A stretch of 64,000 bases of DNA from an uncultured Candidatus Melainabacteria bacterium (GTDB lineage Bacteria > Cyanobacteriota > Vampirovibrionia > Gastranaerophilales > Gastranaerophilaceae). Under the pieces are notes generated by a model. That model did no database searches. It was not told the origin of the DNA and was given only the letters and a program-made list of their open reading frames with translations. Location of the stretch: positions 372,001-436,000 of the forward strand of contig CAKUZW010000001.1 in the NCBI GenBank assembly GCA_934718135.1. The letters are read 5' to 3'. The first letter of the stretch is position 1. The number at the start of each line of letters is the position of its first letter. Position numbers and translations under genes: made by a program. Below are positions 35,645 to 45,014 of this stretch, in pieces.

Positions 35645-37426
35645 TTGCCGAGGGTATCTGTCATAGTTCCGGTATATAATGTAGAGAATTATCTTTCAAA
35701 GTGTTTGGATAGCTTGATTTCTCAGACGTTGGAAGATATTGAGATTATTTGTGTAAATGATGCTTCTCTTGATAGTTCTTTAGAAATTTTAAAGGATTAT
35801 GCTTCAAAAGATTCAAGGATAAAAATAATATCATTACCTAAAAATCAAGGGCTTGGACATGCTAGAAATATCGGTATAGAGTCAGCCGTTGGAGAATATA
35901 TCGGTTTTGTTGATAGTGATGATTGGGTTGATGTAGATTTTTATGAAAAATTATACAATTCAATTCTAAAAAATAATGTTGATGTTGCATGTGCAACGAT
36001 TATTCGTAAACGTGAAACTTATTCTAAATATCGTGTTTTTTATAATAATGAAAAAATATATGAAACTTTAGAAGACAAAATTAATGTCATAAATATTCCA
36101 AAATGTTCTTATGTTTGGAATAAATTGTATCGTACTGAAAAAATAAAAGATATTAAATTTAGAGAAGAAATTTATTTTGAAGATGTATATTGGAGTTTGG
36201 AATTATTAAAGAAAATTGATAAAATTGTCACTGTTCCAAATACAAATTACTATTACCGAGTTCGTGAAAATTCTATTGTAAAAAGAGTAAAAAGTTCTAA
36301 ACGTCAGCAAGATTTCTATAATTCTCAGTGTTTTTTAGCTGATTATTATCAAAATAATGGATTAAAATTGCCTTTAAAATATAAAAATATTACTAAAAAT
36401 ATAAAGTATTTTTGGAATATTCCAATTTTAAAGACTAAAGAATGCGGAAATATAGAATCTTTTTGGTTATTTTCTGTTTTCCCTATTTGGTTTAAATTTC
36501 CGAATTTTTTGAGTTTTAAATTTATGGACTCTCATTATTTTATTAATTTGTTCGGAATTACTATTCGTTTGAAGTCTAAATCAAGAAGTAATTTAAAATA
36601 TCGAAAAATAAAGGAATATGGGCTGAATACAAATTCAAGAAGTAGGAAAATTACAGTATCATTGACTTCTTTTCCTCAAAGGATAAATTATGTTCATTAT
36701 ACGATAGAATCTTTGTTAACTCAGTCTGTCAAGCCTGACAAATTGTATTTGTGGCTTGCAAAAGAACAGTTCCCGAACTTGGAGTCTGATTTACCGGAGA
36801 ATTTATTAAATCTGAAAAAGTTTGGTTTGACAATAAATTGGTGTGAAGATATCAGGTCTTATAAAAAATTGGTACCGTCTTTGGTTGAATGTCCTGAGGA
36901 TATAATTATCACCTTTGACGATGACATTTATTATGATAAAGATACTATTAAAAATTTGTATGAGGCTTATTTAGCTAATCCTCAGTGTATATCTTCTCAT
37001 CGAGGGTATAGAGTCAAATTTTGTAAGGATAGGTTACTATCATTTTTTCGTAGTAATGAAATGATATGGAACTGGCAAAAATATAAAAATCCAAGTTTGT
37101 ATAACACAATTATTGGGTGCGGAGGAGTTTTGTATCCTCCGAATTCTCTTTATAAAGATGTAGTAAATAGTGATAAATTTTTAGATATTCTCCCAACTCA
37201 AGATGATATTTGGTTTTGGGCAATGGCTGTATTGCAAGGTACAAAAATTCAAGTAGTTGACGGGTTTTCCAAATCTCTTGAAATTGTTCCTTCTTCACAA
37301 AATTGTACTTTATGCAAAATAAATACTAAAAAAGGTGATGGTTTATCTGGAAATCAATCTATTTCCAGAATTTTAAAATGTTATCCTGAAATTTTGAATA
37401 TTTTGGAGGATGTAAAAGAGTGTTAA
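35645..37426 (+). CDS. Two-domain glycosyltransferase (GT2 plus second GT-A-like domain)
   Basis: This 593-aa protein joins two sugar-transfer modules. Residues 3-220 are a family 2 glycosyltransferase: VSVIVPVYNVENYLSKCLDS, 'IEIICVNDASLDSS' and the DxD-type 'GFVDSDDWVDVDF' (about 86-98). Residues about 330-593 form a second nucleotide-sugar domain starting 'KITVSLTSFPQRINYVHYTI', with a metal motif 'TFDDDIYYDK' near residue 423. The start is TTG, supported by GGTAAGGAGAAG in front. The middle region (about 250-330) is aromatic-rich. It opens the glycan cluster, probably building a surface polysaccharide; linkage and sugar are unknown. Confidence 0.9.
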   Translation: MPRVSVIVPVYNVENYLSKCLDSLISQTLEDIEIICVNDASLDSSLEILKDYASKDSRIKIISLPKNQGLGHARNIGIESAVGEYIGFVDSDDWVDVDFYEKLYNSILKNNVDVACATIIRKRETYSKYRVFYNNEKIYETLEDKINVINIPKCSYVWNKLYRTEKIKDIKFREEIYFEDVYWSLELLKKIDKIVTVPNTNYYYRVRENSIVKRVKSSKRQQDFYNSQCFLADYYQNNGLKLPLKYKNITKNIKYFWNIPILKTKECGNIESFWLFSVFPIWFKFPNFLSFKFMDSHYFINLFGITIRLKSKSRSNLKYRKIKEYGLNTNSRSRKITVSLTSFPQRINYVHYTIESLLTQSVKPDKLYLWLAKEQFPNLESDLPENLLNLKKFGLTINWCEDIRSYKKLVPSLVECPEDIIITFDDDIYYDKDTIKNLYEAYLANPQCISSHRGYRVKFCKDRLLSFFRSNEMIWNWQKYKNPSLYNTIIGCGGVLYPPNSLYKDVVNSDKFLDILPTQDDIWFWAMAVLQGTKIQVVDGFSKSLEIVPSSQNCTLCKINTKKGDGLSGNQSISRILKCYPEILNILEDVKEC

Positions 37427-37686
37427 TATTTTCTCCCCTAAGGCATTTGTTAAATAATTTAGGCAAATTGTTATCTTATTCTGATAATAATGATTCAACT
37501 CCACGTTGCAGACCTTTTAATTCAATGGAATTTAAAGACGATATTATAATCAAACGAGGTTTGAATGAGCAAGGTAAAAAAATAGCTATAGATGAGGTTG
37601 CTTGGTACAAGCATGTTAAAGAACTGGGATATGCCTGTAGAACCTGTCATGTCCGGATTCTCCCTCTCCAAATTGCCCCACGATGA
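37420..37686 (+). pseudogene. Truncated 5' fragment of a glycan-cluster gene
   Basis: The frame starts at a GTG overlapping the previous stop and reads 88 aa. Residues 1-71 look like the natural start of a longer cytosolic enzyme (FKDDIIIKRGLNEQGKKIAI, then 'DEVAWYKHVKELGY'), resembling the opening of sugar-phosphate kinase/phosphotransferase-like proteins next to glycosyltransferases. After 'ELGY' the sequence changes into a stretch about 53% GC (37630-37686), far above its neighbours, encoding 'RTCHVRILPLQIAPR' and a stop. I interpret this as a gene cut by insertion, deletion or an assembly join. The family assignment is weak. Confidence 0.5.
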
Positions 37687-37720
37687 TAGTCAGAAAGTAG
37701 AAGAAAAGGAGTGTAGTTAG

Positions 37721-38398
37721 ATGCATGTTCTAAAAAAAATAATTATAAATAGGTGGAGTCTTCTTTTGATATTTATAGGCTTATTTTTTATATTTAGTTG
37801 TAAATTTTACGATTTTTTTCATAGGTATCAAGAAACTATTTCTTCTTTTGCAATTGTTTATACTGCAATTATTGCAATTTGGGATTTTTACCAAAAAAGA
37901 AATTTTGATAAATTAAATTACTCAATAAAATTGATTGAATATTTTGATAATAAGGAATTAAGACTGGCTAGAACTTTTACTAGGAATTTAAAGGGGCCTA
38001 TAGAAAGTGGTGCTTATTCTAAGAATGTTTTATTAGCCTTTATTGAAAATTGGGATAGTTTGGCGAAGAAAAAATTAAAAGCATTAAGAAAATTGTGTAA
38101 CTGTCAGAATTCAGACCAATTAAAAGACTCTTTAATTTTTTTGTTTAATTATTGGCAAAAAATTTATACTGCAATTGAGTATGAGGCGGTTAATAAAGAA
38201 TATTTATTACACCATGTGCATAATGTTTATAGAGAACAATATGAGAGATTTAAATTTTGGTTAGACTTCCGTTTAGGTAATGGTGGTGATAATGAACAGT
38301 ATGCAGATTTGCAAAAGTTTTATGACTTAGTTATTGCTTATGAACGCATAAAATCTGATAAAAAATTTTTCAAAATATTGTTAAGAGGTAGGAGTTAG
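37721..38398 (+). CDS. Small membrane protein of unknown function (DUF4760-like)
   Basis: This 225-aa protein has two N-terminal membrane helices (residues about 12-30 and 42-60) followed by a helical cytosolic domain. The pattern 'IVYTAIIAIWDFYQKRNFDK' then 'LARTFTRNLKGPI' and 'YYNYWQKIY'-like aromatic helices (FLFNYWQKIYTAIEYEAVN) resembles DUF4760-type proteins, which appear sporadically in accessory regions. AAGGAGTG precedes the ATG at a somewhat long distance. It lies inside the glycan cluster but shows no glycan-related motif. It may have arrived with the sequence change just upstream. Confidence 0.6.
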   Translation: MHVLKKIIINRWSLLLIFIGLFFIFSCKFYDFFHRYQETISSFAIVYTAIIAIWDFYQKRNFDKLNYSIKLIEYFDNKELRLARTFTRNLKGPIESGAYSKNVLLAFIENWDSLAKKKLKALRKLCNCQNSDQLKDSLIFLFNYWQKIYTAIEYEAVNKEYLLHHVHNVYREQYERFKFWLDFRLGNGGDNEQYADLQKFYDLVIAYERIKSDKKFFKILLRGRS

Positions 38399-38405
38399 TT
38401 AGGAT

Positions 38406-39569
38406 ATGGATAAAGAAAAAAAATTATTAATAAAAAAAATAAAGTTTTTATTGGGAATGGTATATTTAAAATTTGATTTTAATAACTACCCTGGAGAAGT
38501 GTTAGAACTTAGGTTATGTGGAATAAAGGTAATAACAATGAAGTTTTGGGCTGGTTATTCTGATATTTATTTATTCAAATTTTTAAAATTCCGTCTCCCA
38601 AGAGAATTTAGTTTTAAAATTTTGAAACCATTCTTGGTTAAGTATGTAGAACACAAAGCCAAAATAACTGATGCTCAAATAATTGCATTATTTAATCGAA
38701 GTGGCGAAACATTTTTACTATTGCATCATTTGAAAAGGTATCTTCAAAAAAGTAATATCAACAATCCAGTATTTGTTTCTACTTTTTCTTATTTAGAGTC
38801 AATTTGTAAAATGTTTTATCCTGATATCAAGTTTGTAAAAATTCCTCAGGTATTTTTTGAATTACATTTTTGTGATGAGAATTCAGAAAATTATTTACAA
38901 TTCCTTCCAAATTCTCATTTTATGAAGTTGGAACAATGCTTGCAAAAAGGAAATATTGTGAATTTTTATTCTGAAATAAAAAATAGAATGTCAGAACAAG
39001 AAATTTCATGTTTCCCTACCTGTTCTAAAGATGTAATTGAAGGTGTAAATACGAAAAAAGCTATGTTAGGTATAACAAAACCTTATATTTTTATTGCTCC
39101 AGCAGCTCAATCAAATGATAGTTTATCTCGACAATTTTGGGATAAATTGGTTCTAGCTTTGTATAATAAAGGTTATGATTTATTCTTTAATACGATTCCT
39201 GAAGGTTTATATAGTTCATCTTACAAACATTGTTATTTATCTCTTTCGGAAGCTAAATATTTTGCTGAAAGTGCATCTGCAATAATTGGTGTTCGTTCAG
39301 GTTTATTAGATATTATATCAAATTCAAATTCTAAAATTTTTGCACTATATAAACCATTTAAAGATAGAGGGAAGGATCTCCCTTATCTTGCTGCAAATTT
39401 TGTAATGAATGGTTTTAGTTTGAAATATTTGCCTCAAACTAGAACAAATAATTGTGTATATGAATATAACGCAGAGAAAATTCCAGAAGAGCAACTTTTG
39501 ACTGAAATTGTAAATAATATTCCAAATGTACAGGTATTAAGTAACAATGAAAATATACGAAAAATTTAA
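38406..39569 (+). CDS. GT-B-like glycosyltransferase (heptosyltransferase-like), tentative
   Basis: This 387-aa cytosolic protein has the feel of a GT-B fold. The C-terminal half contains 'KPYIFIAPAAQSNDSLSRQF', then 'LSLSEAKYFAESASAIIGVR' and 'SGLLDIISNSNSKIFALYKP'. The last resembles the family 9 heptosyltransferase donor site ('..GVDSG..H.A......ALFGPT'), with a degenerate signature. The N-terminal 90 residues are unusual, basic and aromatic. The next gene overlaps its end by 23 bp, so the two are translationally linked. The sugar is unknown and the family call is tentative. Confidence 0.6.
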   Translation: MDKEKKLLIKKIKFLLGMVYLKFDFNNYPGEVLELRLCGIKVITMKFWAGYSDIYLFKFLKFRLPREFSFKILKPFLVKYVEHKAKITDAQIIALFNRSGETFLLLHHLKRYLQKSNINNPVFVSTFSYLESICKMFYPDIKFVKIPQVFFELHFCDENSENYLQFLPNSHFMKLEQCLQKGNIVNFYSEIKNRMSEQEISCFPTCSKDVIEGVNTKKAMLGITKPYIFIAPAAQSNDSLSRQFWDKLVLALYNKGYDLFFNTIPEGLYSSSYKHCYLSLSEAKYFAESASAIIGVRSGLLDIISNSNSKIFALYKPFKDRGKDLPYLAANFVMNGFSLKYLPQTRTNNCVYEYNAEKIPEEQLLTEIVNNIPNVQVLSNNENIRKI

Positions 39570-40560
39570 AATTAATGTACAATCCGGAATATTGAGAGAG
39601 GTTAGAATTTTTGATTTTCCAATATTTCGTTATAAGTATATTGAAGGAATAAATAATAAAGAAATCCGGTTTTTATCAATTGATAATCAGATTCGAAATA
39701 ATTCCGATACCGTATTTTATTTGAAAATAAATCGTCAAAAGAATTATACTTTTGCTTGTTTGCAAAAGTGGATTGATATTGCAAATTTGCTTGGTGCCGA
39801 TTTTTACATTATTTGCGATGATAATGATTTGAAAAAAGACGTTTTGAAAAAGATTAAATTCAAAGGTTCTAATATTAAATTTATCAAAAGTTGCAAATCT
39901 CGAGAAATAAAAGCTATCTCTTCAAGAGTTGCGAATAAACGGTGGCAAAATGCGGCTTATGCACATTTGACGACATTTTTCCATTCTAGAGAAAATAACA
40001 TCAAATATTTTTGGAATATAGATGCCGATGATACATCTTTTTTAATGTATAGTGAGCATCTTGTAAATGAATTGAGAAAAATCAAAATTTACGCTAAAGA
40101 AAATCATATTGCGGCTTTTTCTCTTGATATGTGGAAATCAATAACAGATGGCAAACATTGGAGTTTTGGTATTACTTATATAGATAATACAATTGATTGG
40201 TTTAAGTTATTAAAAGAGCATTATGATGATTTTGATTATATAAATTATCCAAATGTAAATTTCAATCTTGATTGTTATTTTACTTATTTGAATAAAATTA
40301 CTGATATAAAATTTGAAACTTTTTATTTCGAAAATTTGCGATTTATTCATTGGGGAAATTTCGACAATCCAATATATTCCGGTATTTCTCATTGGAGTAA
40401 TGGTGTTTTATCAAGACCATATCTTTATCCCGAAAATAATACTAAAAACAATGAATTTTTAGAGAAAATAATACAACCGGAAGTTATAAAAATGGGAAAT
40501 GTTTCAGATGAGGAATATGTGCAATCATTGAGAGACTTATGCTTATTACAAAATTACTAA
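39547..40560 (+). CDS. Putative glycosyltransferase, unclassified, 337 aa
   Basis: This cytosolic protein has a GT-A-like pattern: 'ANLLGADFYIICDDNDLKKD' as an early nucleotide-binding strand, 'YAHLTTFFHSRENNIKYFWN' leading into the acidic motif 'NIDADDTSFLM' (DxDD, metal/nucleotide-sugar site) near residue 160, and an aromatic C-terminus with 'FIHWGNFDNPIYSGISHWSN'. No exact family is assigned. It overlaps the previous gene and ends 15 bp before the MsbA-like exporter, so it belongs to the same transcript. Confidence 0.65.
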   Translation: MKIYEKFKINVQSGILREVRIFDFPIFRYKYIEGINNKEIRFLSIDNQIRNNSDTVFYLKINRQKNYTFACLQKWIDIANLLGADFYIICDDNDLKKDVLKKIKFKGSNIKFIKSCKSREIKAISSRVANKRWQNAAYAHLTTFFHSRENNIKYFWNIDADDTSFLMYSEHLVNELRKIKIYAKENHIAAFSLDMWKSITDGKHWSFGITYIDNTIDWFKLLKEHYDDFDYINYPNVNFNLDCYFTYLNKITDIKFETFYFENLRFIHWGNFDNPIYSGISHWSNGVLSRPYLYPENNTKNNEFLEKIIQPEVIKMGNVSDEEYVQSLRDLCLLQNY

Positions 40561-40575
40561 GGAGAAGAAGAGAAA

Positions 40576-42375
40576 ATGCTAAAAACTGAAGTATTAAATA
40601 AAATCAAAGAATTTTTAAATTCGCAACGATTTGTTGTTAATTACAAACGAATGTGGCCGTACGTAAAACCGTTTTGGTTCAGAGCTTTATGTTCAATGCT
40701 CATTTGTATTCCAATCGGTTCGTTGGATGCAGTTATCGCACTAGCACTTAAACCATATATGGATTTGGTTATGGTTGAAAAAAGTGTAGCATCTCCTTGG
40801 TATATACCACTTGGAATTGTTGCTTTTACCTCAATCCAAGGCGGTTTGAAATACCTATCCGCGTATCTTTCAACTTGGGTTGGTGGTAGTATTACAAATG
40901 GACTAAAATTTGACTTATTCAAAAAACTTTTGACTTTTGAAACCTCATTTTATGATAAAAGAAATTCAGGTGATGTCGTATTTCAATTTAATAATATGGC
41001 AGATACCGCGTGCTCAGGACTTTTGGATAACTTGAGCGTGTTTACTCAAAGAATATTTTCATCTATTTCTTTGGTGTGCGTTTTGTTCTATAACTCTTGG
41101 CAACTTGCTTTGATTGCTTGTGTTGTATTAGCTTGTGCGTTTGCTCCTGTTGCAAAACTCCAAAAACGTATAAAAGAAGTTATGAACAAAACTGTTGTAG
41201 CTGATGCGGCAATTATTACCGAATATAACGAAGTATTTGCAGGAAATAAAACAATCACTTCATATAACTTGCAAAATAATGAAACAAATAAATTCCATTG
41301 GATATTAAAAAATATATTTAATTTAAGAATAAAAATGGTACAAAAAACGCAATGGCTATCGCCAATGATGCACGTAATTGTGTCTGTGGGTATTGCCGCA
41401 GCAATCGGTTATGGCTCACATTTGATTATGACAAACCAAATAACAAGTGGTAACTTTGTATCATTTATTACCGCTTTAATCCTGCTTTATACCCCTGTTA
41501 AAAATATTGGAAATAATTTAAATGCCGTTCAGTTCTCATTTTTTGCAATTGAACAAATCTTTGATTTATTAGATGCACAACCAACAATTAAAGATAAAGA
41601 AAATGCAAAAATTTTGGAAGGACATCCTCAAAATATTCGCTTTAACGATGTTTGTTTTGAATACGTAGAAAATACTCCTGTGTTAAAACATATAAATTTG
41701 GATGTCCAAAAAGGAGAAACAATCGCATTTGTCGGAAACTCTGGTGGTGGGAAATCAACAATAGTTAGCTTAATCCCTCGTTTTTATGACGTTAAATCAG
41801 GTTCTATTTCTATAGATGGTACAGATATTCGTGATTATACCCTAAGTTCTTTAAGACAAAGTATCGCAGTGGTATTTCAGGATAACTTTTTATTCTCCGG
41901 TACAATTAGAGAAAATATTATGCTGGGAAATGAAAATGCAACAGAAGAACAAATGCAAAAAGCTATTCAGATGGCATATTTGGATGACTTCATTTCAACT
42001 TTAAAAGATGGAGTAGATACTCAAATTGGCGAACGCGGAATTTTACTATCGGGCGGTCAAAAACAACGTGTTGCAATCGCAAGAGCCTTCTTAAAAGATG
42101 CTCCTATTATTATCTTGGATGAGGCAACAAGTGCACTAGATAACAAAGCAGAAGCAATTGTTCAAAAAGCGATAGATAACCTAATGCAGGATAAGACTGT
42201 ATTTGTAATTGCACATAGACTTTCAACAATTCGCAATGCAGATAAAATCGTTGTGATTAACCAAGGTGAAATCGCTGAACAAGGTACACACGAAGAACTC
42301 CTACAAATTGAAAATGGGGCATACAAAACTCTATACGATATGCAATTCAAAAAACAAGAGGAAGCTAATGCATAA
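40576..42375 (+). CDS. MsbA-like ABC lipid/glycolipid exporter
   Basis: This 599-aa half-transporter has six membrane helices (residues about 30-325) fused to an ATPase (about 345-590). The nucleotide-binding motifs are complete: Walker A GNSGGGKST (about 387), Q-loop 'VVFQDNFLFSGTIRENI', signature LSGGQKQR (about 491), Walker B 'PIIILDEATSALD' and H-loop 'VFVIAHRLSTI'. MsbA flips lipid A-core across the inner membrane. The neighbouring glycosyltransferases and ArnT-like gene support a lipid-linked glycan or LPS substrate here. GGAGAAG precedes the ATG. Confidence 0.92.
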   Translation: MLKTEVLNKIKEFLNSQRFVVNYKRMWPYVKPFWFRALCSMLICIPIGSLDAVIALALKPYMDLVMVEKSVASPWYIPLGIVAFTSIQGGLKYLSAYLSTWVGGSITNGLKFDLFKKLLTFETSFYDKRNSGDVVFQFNNMADTACSGLLDNLSVFTQRIFSSISLVCVLFYNSWQLALIACVVLACAFAPVAKLQKRIKEVMNKTVVADAAIITEYNEVFAGNKTITSYNLQNNETNKFHWILKNIFNLRIKMVQKTQWLSPMMHVIVSVGIAAAIGYGSHLIMTNQITSGNFVSFITALILLYTPVKNIGNNLNAVQFSFFAIEQIFDLLDAQPTIKDKENAKILEGHPQNIRFNDVCFEYVENTPVLKHINLDVQKGETIAFVGNSGGGKSTIVSLIPRFYDVKSGSISIDGTDIRDYTLSSLRQSIAVVFQDNFLFSGTIRENIMLGNENATEEQMQKAIQMAYLDDFISTLKDGVDTQIGERGILLSGGQKQRVAIARAFLKDAPIIILDEATSALDNKAEAIVQKAIDNLMQDKTVFVIAHRLSTIRNADKIVVINQGEIAEQGTHEELLQIENGAYKTLYDMQFKKQEEANA

Positions 42376-43987
42376 TAAAGAGAATGTTTATCTAAAGATA
42401 TTAAAATGCGTTGGTATTTTATTCATTTTTTATTTAGTTTTTATTCATTTACTTGGAACTTATCCGCTTTTGGATACAGATGAAACCAGATATGCTGATA
42501 TTGCTCGAAATATGTATCGTTCAAAGGATTATATTACAATGTATTTGGATGGTGTTATATTTTGGGATAAACCTCCACTATATTTTTGGATTGAATGTTT
42601 GTCGTATAAAATATCAGGAGTAATAAATGAATGGAGTGTTCGACTTCCGATTGTTCTATGTGCATTAACACAAATTATTGCATTGTATTTCTCGTTGAAA
42701 AAATTTGTTACTAAAGATATTGCGTTAAAAGCTATACTTATTCTCGGGACAAGTTTTGAATTTATTGTTTTTTCTCGTGTTGCAATTTTGGATATGGTTT
42801 TGATGACTTTTATAACCTTATCCATACTAGCCGGATTTGGAACTTATTATGTAGAAGAAAAAAATAAAAAATACTGTTGGTGGGCTTTTTATATTTTTTC
42901 TTCTTTTGCCGTTTTAGCAAAAGGTATCCCGGGTTTTGTTGTTCCATTTGGAACAATGTTTTTCATTGGGTTATATAAAAGAAACATAAAAGAATTTTTT
43001 AAACCCGAATATTTTTGTGTCGGTTGGTTTTTGTATTTGTTAATTTGTTTGCCTTGGCACATTATTATGTACCATATTCATGGGTATAAATTTATTGACG
43101 AATATATTATTCTCCATCATTTTAAACGTTTTATCGGAAGTAGTGAAGTTGATAGATCTGAACCTTTACTTTATTATATTCCGGTCTTTTTGGTAGGTTT
43201 TATTCCTTGGACGGCATCATTTTTATGCAGTATAAAGAAAATCTGGCAAAATATATCTAATGATTTTGTAATGATGAATATTATCGGATTTGTTTTTACA
43301 TTTGTATTCTTTACATTGTCAAAAACGAAATTAGTGACTTATATTTTGCCGATGTATTTTTTTAGTGCAATATTGTTGGCTTTTATTTGGAGTGATTGTA
43401 AAAAGTATTTTAAAGAACTCCAACTGTCTGCAGTCATAAATTATGGAATTTTCTTATTTTTATTTATTGGTTTAATTTTTTCAAAATTGTTCTTGTCTGA
43501 ATTTATATATACTGTTATCAAACCTGTTATAGTCCCATTATTAATTGTATTTTTAATATTCCTTGCAATTTCATTTTGGGGGCTTTTCAGGCATGATATG
43601 ATGAAAGTTTTTCAGGCAAATATAATATTTGTTGCTTTAATTTTTGGCTTATTATTGCCGAAAATTTTTAATATTTGGTATGATTTTGGCGAAAGAGATT
43701 TGATAAATATTGCAAATATAGCTAAAACTCAAAATTCTAAACTAGCCACATATTGCCTTACTGAAAGATTTAGTCTTCAGTATTATTATGACGGGGAAGT
43801 ATTGTATTTTTATTCAAAAATTAAACCAACAATAAAAAAATATGTAAAAACCAAAAAATTCAAACACAATACTTTTAATGGTTATATTGTTGTGACTTCG
43901 ACTAAAAAGTTGCATAAATTAGAGCGTAAGATGAAGTTTAAAATCCTATATTTGGGCAAAAGATTTAGTTTAATCCAACAAATATGA
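42368..43987 (+). CDS. ArnT/PMT-like polytopic glycosyltransferase (GT83-type)
   Basis: This 539-aa inner-membrane protein begins at the ATG 42368, overlapping the MsbA-like stop by 8 bp; an in-frame extension inside the ABC gene is not credible. The first periplasmic loop carries the acidic catalytic signature of lipid-linked sugar transferases, 'YPLLDTDETRYADIARNMYR', followed by 'VIFWDKPPLYFWIECLSYKI'. About eleven to twelve hydrophobic segments follow, then a soluble C-terminal domain (about 460-539). ArnT transfers L-Ara4N to lipid A; related proteins move mannose or galacturonate. Together with MsbA it points to periplasmic modification of lipid A or another lipid-linked glycan. Confidence 0.88.
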   Translation: MHNKENVYLKILKCVGILFIFYLVFIHLLGTYPLLDTDETRYADIARNMYRSKDYITMYLDGVIFWDKPPLYFWIECLSYKISGVINEWSVRLPIVLCALTQIIALYFSLKKFVTKDIALKAILILGTSFEFIVFSRVAILDMVLMTFITLSILAGFGTYYVEEKNKKYCWWAFYIFSSFAVLAKGIPGFVVPFGTMFFIGLYKRNIKEFFKPEYFCVGWFLYLLICLPWHIIMYHIHGYKFIDEYIILHHFKRFIGSSEVDRSEPLLYYIPVFLVGFIPWTASFLCSIKKIWQNISNDFVMMNIIGFVFTFVFFTLSKTKLVTYILPMYFFSAILLAFIWSDCKKYFKELQLSAVINYGIFLFLFIGLIFSKLFLSEFIYTVIKPVIVPLLIVFLIFLAISFWGLFRHDMMKVFQANIIFVALIFGLLLPKIFNIWYDFGERDLINIANIAKTQNSKLATYCLTERFSLQYYYDGEVLYFYSKIKPTIKKYVKTKKFKHNTFNGYIVVTSTKKLHKLERKMKFKILYLGKRFSLIQQI

Positions 43988-43999
43988 AATGGTTAACAA

Positions 44000-44034
44000 A
44001 AAAGCAGTTTCTAAAAATAGAAACTGCTTTTTGC
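44000..44034. terminator. Terminator between the glycan cluster and tsf
   Basis: AAAAGCAGTTTCTA (44000-44013) and TAGAAACTGCTTTT (44018-44031) form a perfect stem with A/T tracts on both sides, usable from either direction. Confidence 0.85.
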
Positions 44035-44052
44035 TTAAATATGTAAAATGAA

Positions 44053-44916
44053 TTAGCCTTTTACTTGTGCCATAACTTCTTCTGCAAAGTTATCTTGGCG
44101 TTTTTCAAGACCTTCACCCAATTCATATCTTGTAAATGCTTTAATTGTCAATTTACCTTCGATGAGTTGAGCAATTGTTTGGTTTGGATCTTTAACAAAT
44201 GGTTGTTCAAGTAAGCATCTTTCAGCCATAAGTTTGTTTACACGGCCTTCAACAATTTTAGCTCTGATGTTTTCAGGTTTTTTCAACAAATCTTCTTTAC
44301 CCATTTCAATTCTTGTTTCTTCATCAATTTCAGATTGAGGAATTTCAGCTCTTGAAACGAATTTTGGAGCTGATGAAGCGATGTGCAAGCAAATATCATT
44401 CATCAATTCTTTATCTTCTTTATCAGTTGATAAAAGAACACCGATTTTTCCGTTGTGGATATAAGTTGCAACAGGTCCTTCATATCTTACAAATCTTCTG
44501 ATAGTGATTTTTTCACCGATAGAAGCGATTTTTTCTTTCAAAGCATCAGCGATAACTTTGTTGCAAGATGGGCAAGTTGCAGCAAGCAAAGCGTCAACAT
44601 CAGCAGGATTTAAATCTGCAACATGTTTTGCCATATTAGCTGCGATAGTTTTGAATTCATCATTCTTAGCAACGAAATCTGTTTCGCAGTTAACTTCAAC
44701 CATAGCACCGCATTTATCATCAACATAAGATTCTACTCTACCTTCAGCAGCGATTCTGCCCATTTTCTTTTCAGCAGAAGCAATACCTTTTTGGCGTAGA
44801 ATTTCAGTTGCTTTTTCCATATCTCCGTCAACTTCAACCAAAGCTTTTTTAGCAGCCATCATACCTGCACCGGTTTTGTCACGAAGTTCTTTAACCATTT
44901 GAGCTGTAATATTCAT
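44053..44916 (-). CDS. tsf: Elongation factor Ts
   Basis: This 287-aa protein is the guanine-nucleotide exchange factor for EF-Tu. The N-terminal UBA-like domain has 'VKELRDKTGAGMMAAKKALVEVDGDMEKA', recognisable by KELRDKTGAGMM. The core contains the invariant 'VEVNCETDFVAKNDEF' segment that contacts EF-Tu. The C-terminal part has 'CLLEQPFVKDPNQTIAQLI'. The length and domain order are those of ordinary bacterial EF-Ts. A strong AAAAGGAG precedes the ATG. It follows rpsB in the standard rpsB-tsf order but is separated by a hairpin. Confidence 0.99.
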   Translation of the reverse strand: MNITAQMVKELRDKTGAGMMAAKKALVEVDGDMEKATEILRQKGIASAEKKMGRIAAEGRVESYVDDKCGAMVEVNCETDFVAKNDEFKTIAANMAKHVADLNPADVDALLAATCPSCNKVIADALKEKIASIGEKITIRRFVRYEGPVATYIHNGKIGVLLSTDKEDKELMNDICLHIASSAPKFVSRAEIPQSEIDEETRIEMGKEDLLKKPENIRAKIVEGRVNKLMAERCLLEQPFVKDPNQTIAQLIEGKLTIKAFTRYELGEGLEKRQDNFAEEVMAQVKG

Positions 44917-44957
44917 GATTTCTCCTTTTCTTATTAAAGTTTATAAAAATAGATTAG

Positions 44958-45001
44958 CGTCATTCTGAACATTACACACATTTGTGCTATTCAGAATGAC
45001 G
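44958..45001. repeat. Palindromic repeat between rpsB and tsf
   Basis: CGTCATTCTGAA (44958-44969) and TTCAGAATGACG (44990-45001) are perfect 12-bp inverted arms; CACA/TGTG pairs extend inside. The arms match the TCAGAATGACG ends of units at 48.2 and 54.1 kb. Being transcribed, it may act as an attenuator that lowers tsf relative to rpsB. Confidence 0.8.
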
Positions 45002-45014
45002 TTTATCTTAATTA

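Noticed and set aside
42266..42367. Upstream extension of the ArnT-like gene
   Set aside because: It would lie inside the ABC exporter gene and adds residues unlike the family; the ATG at 42368 fits.
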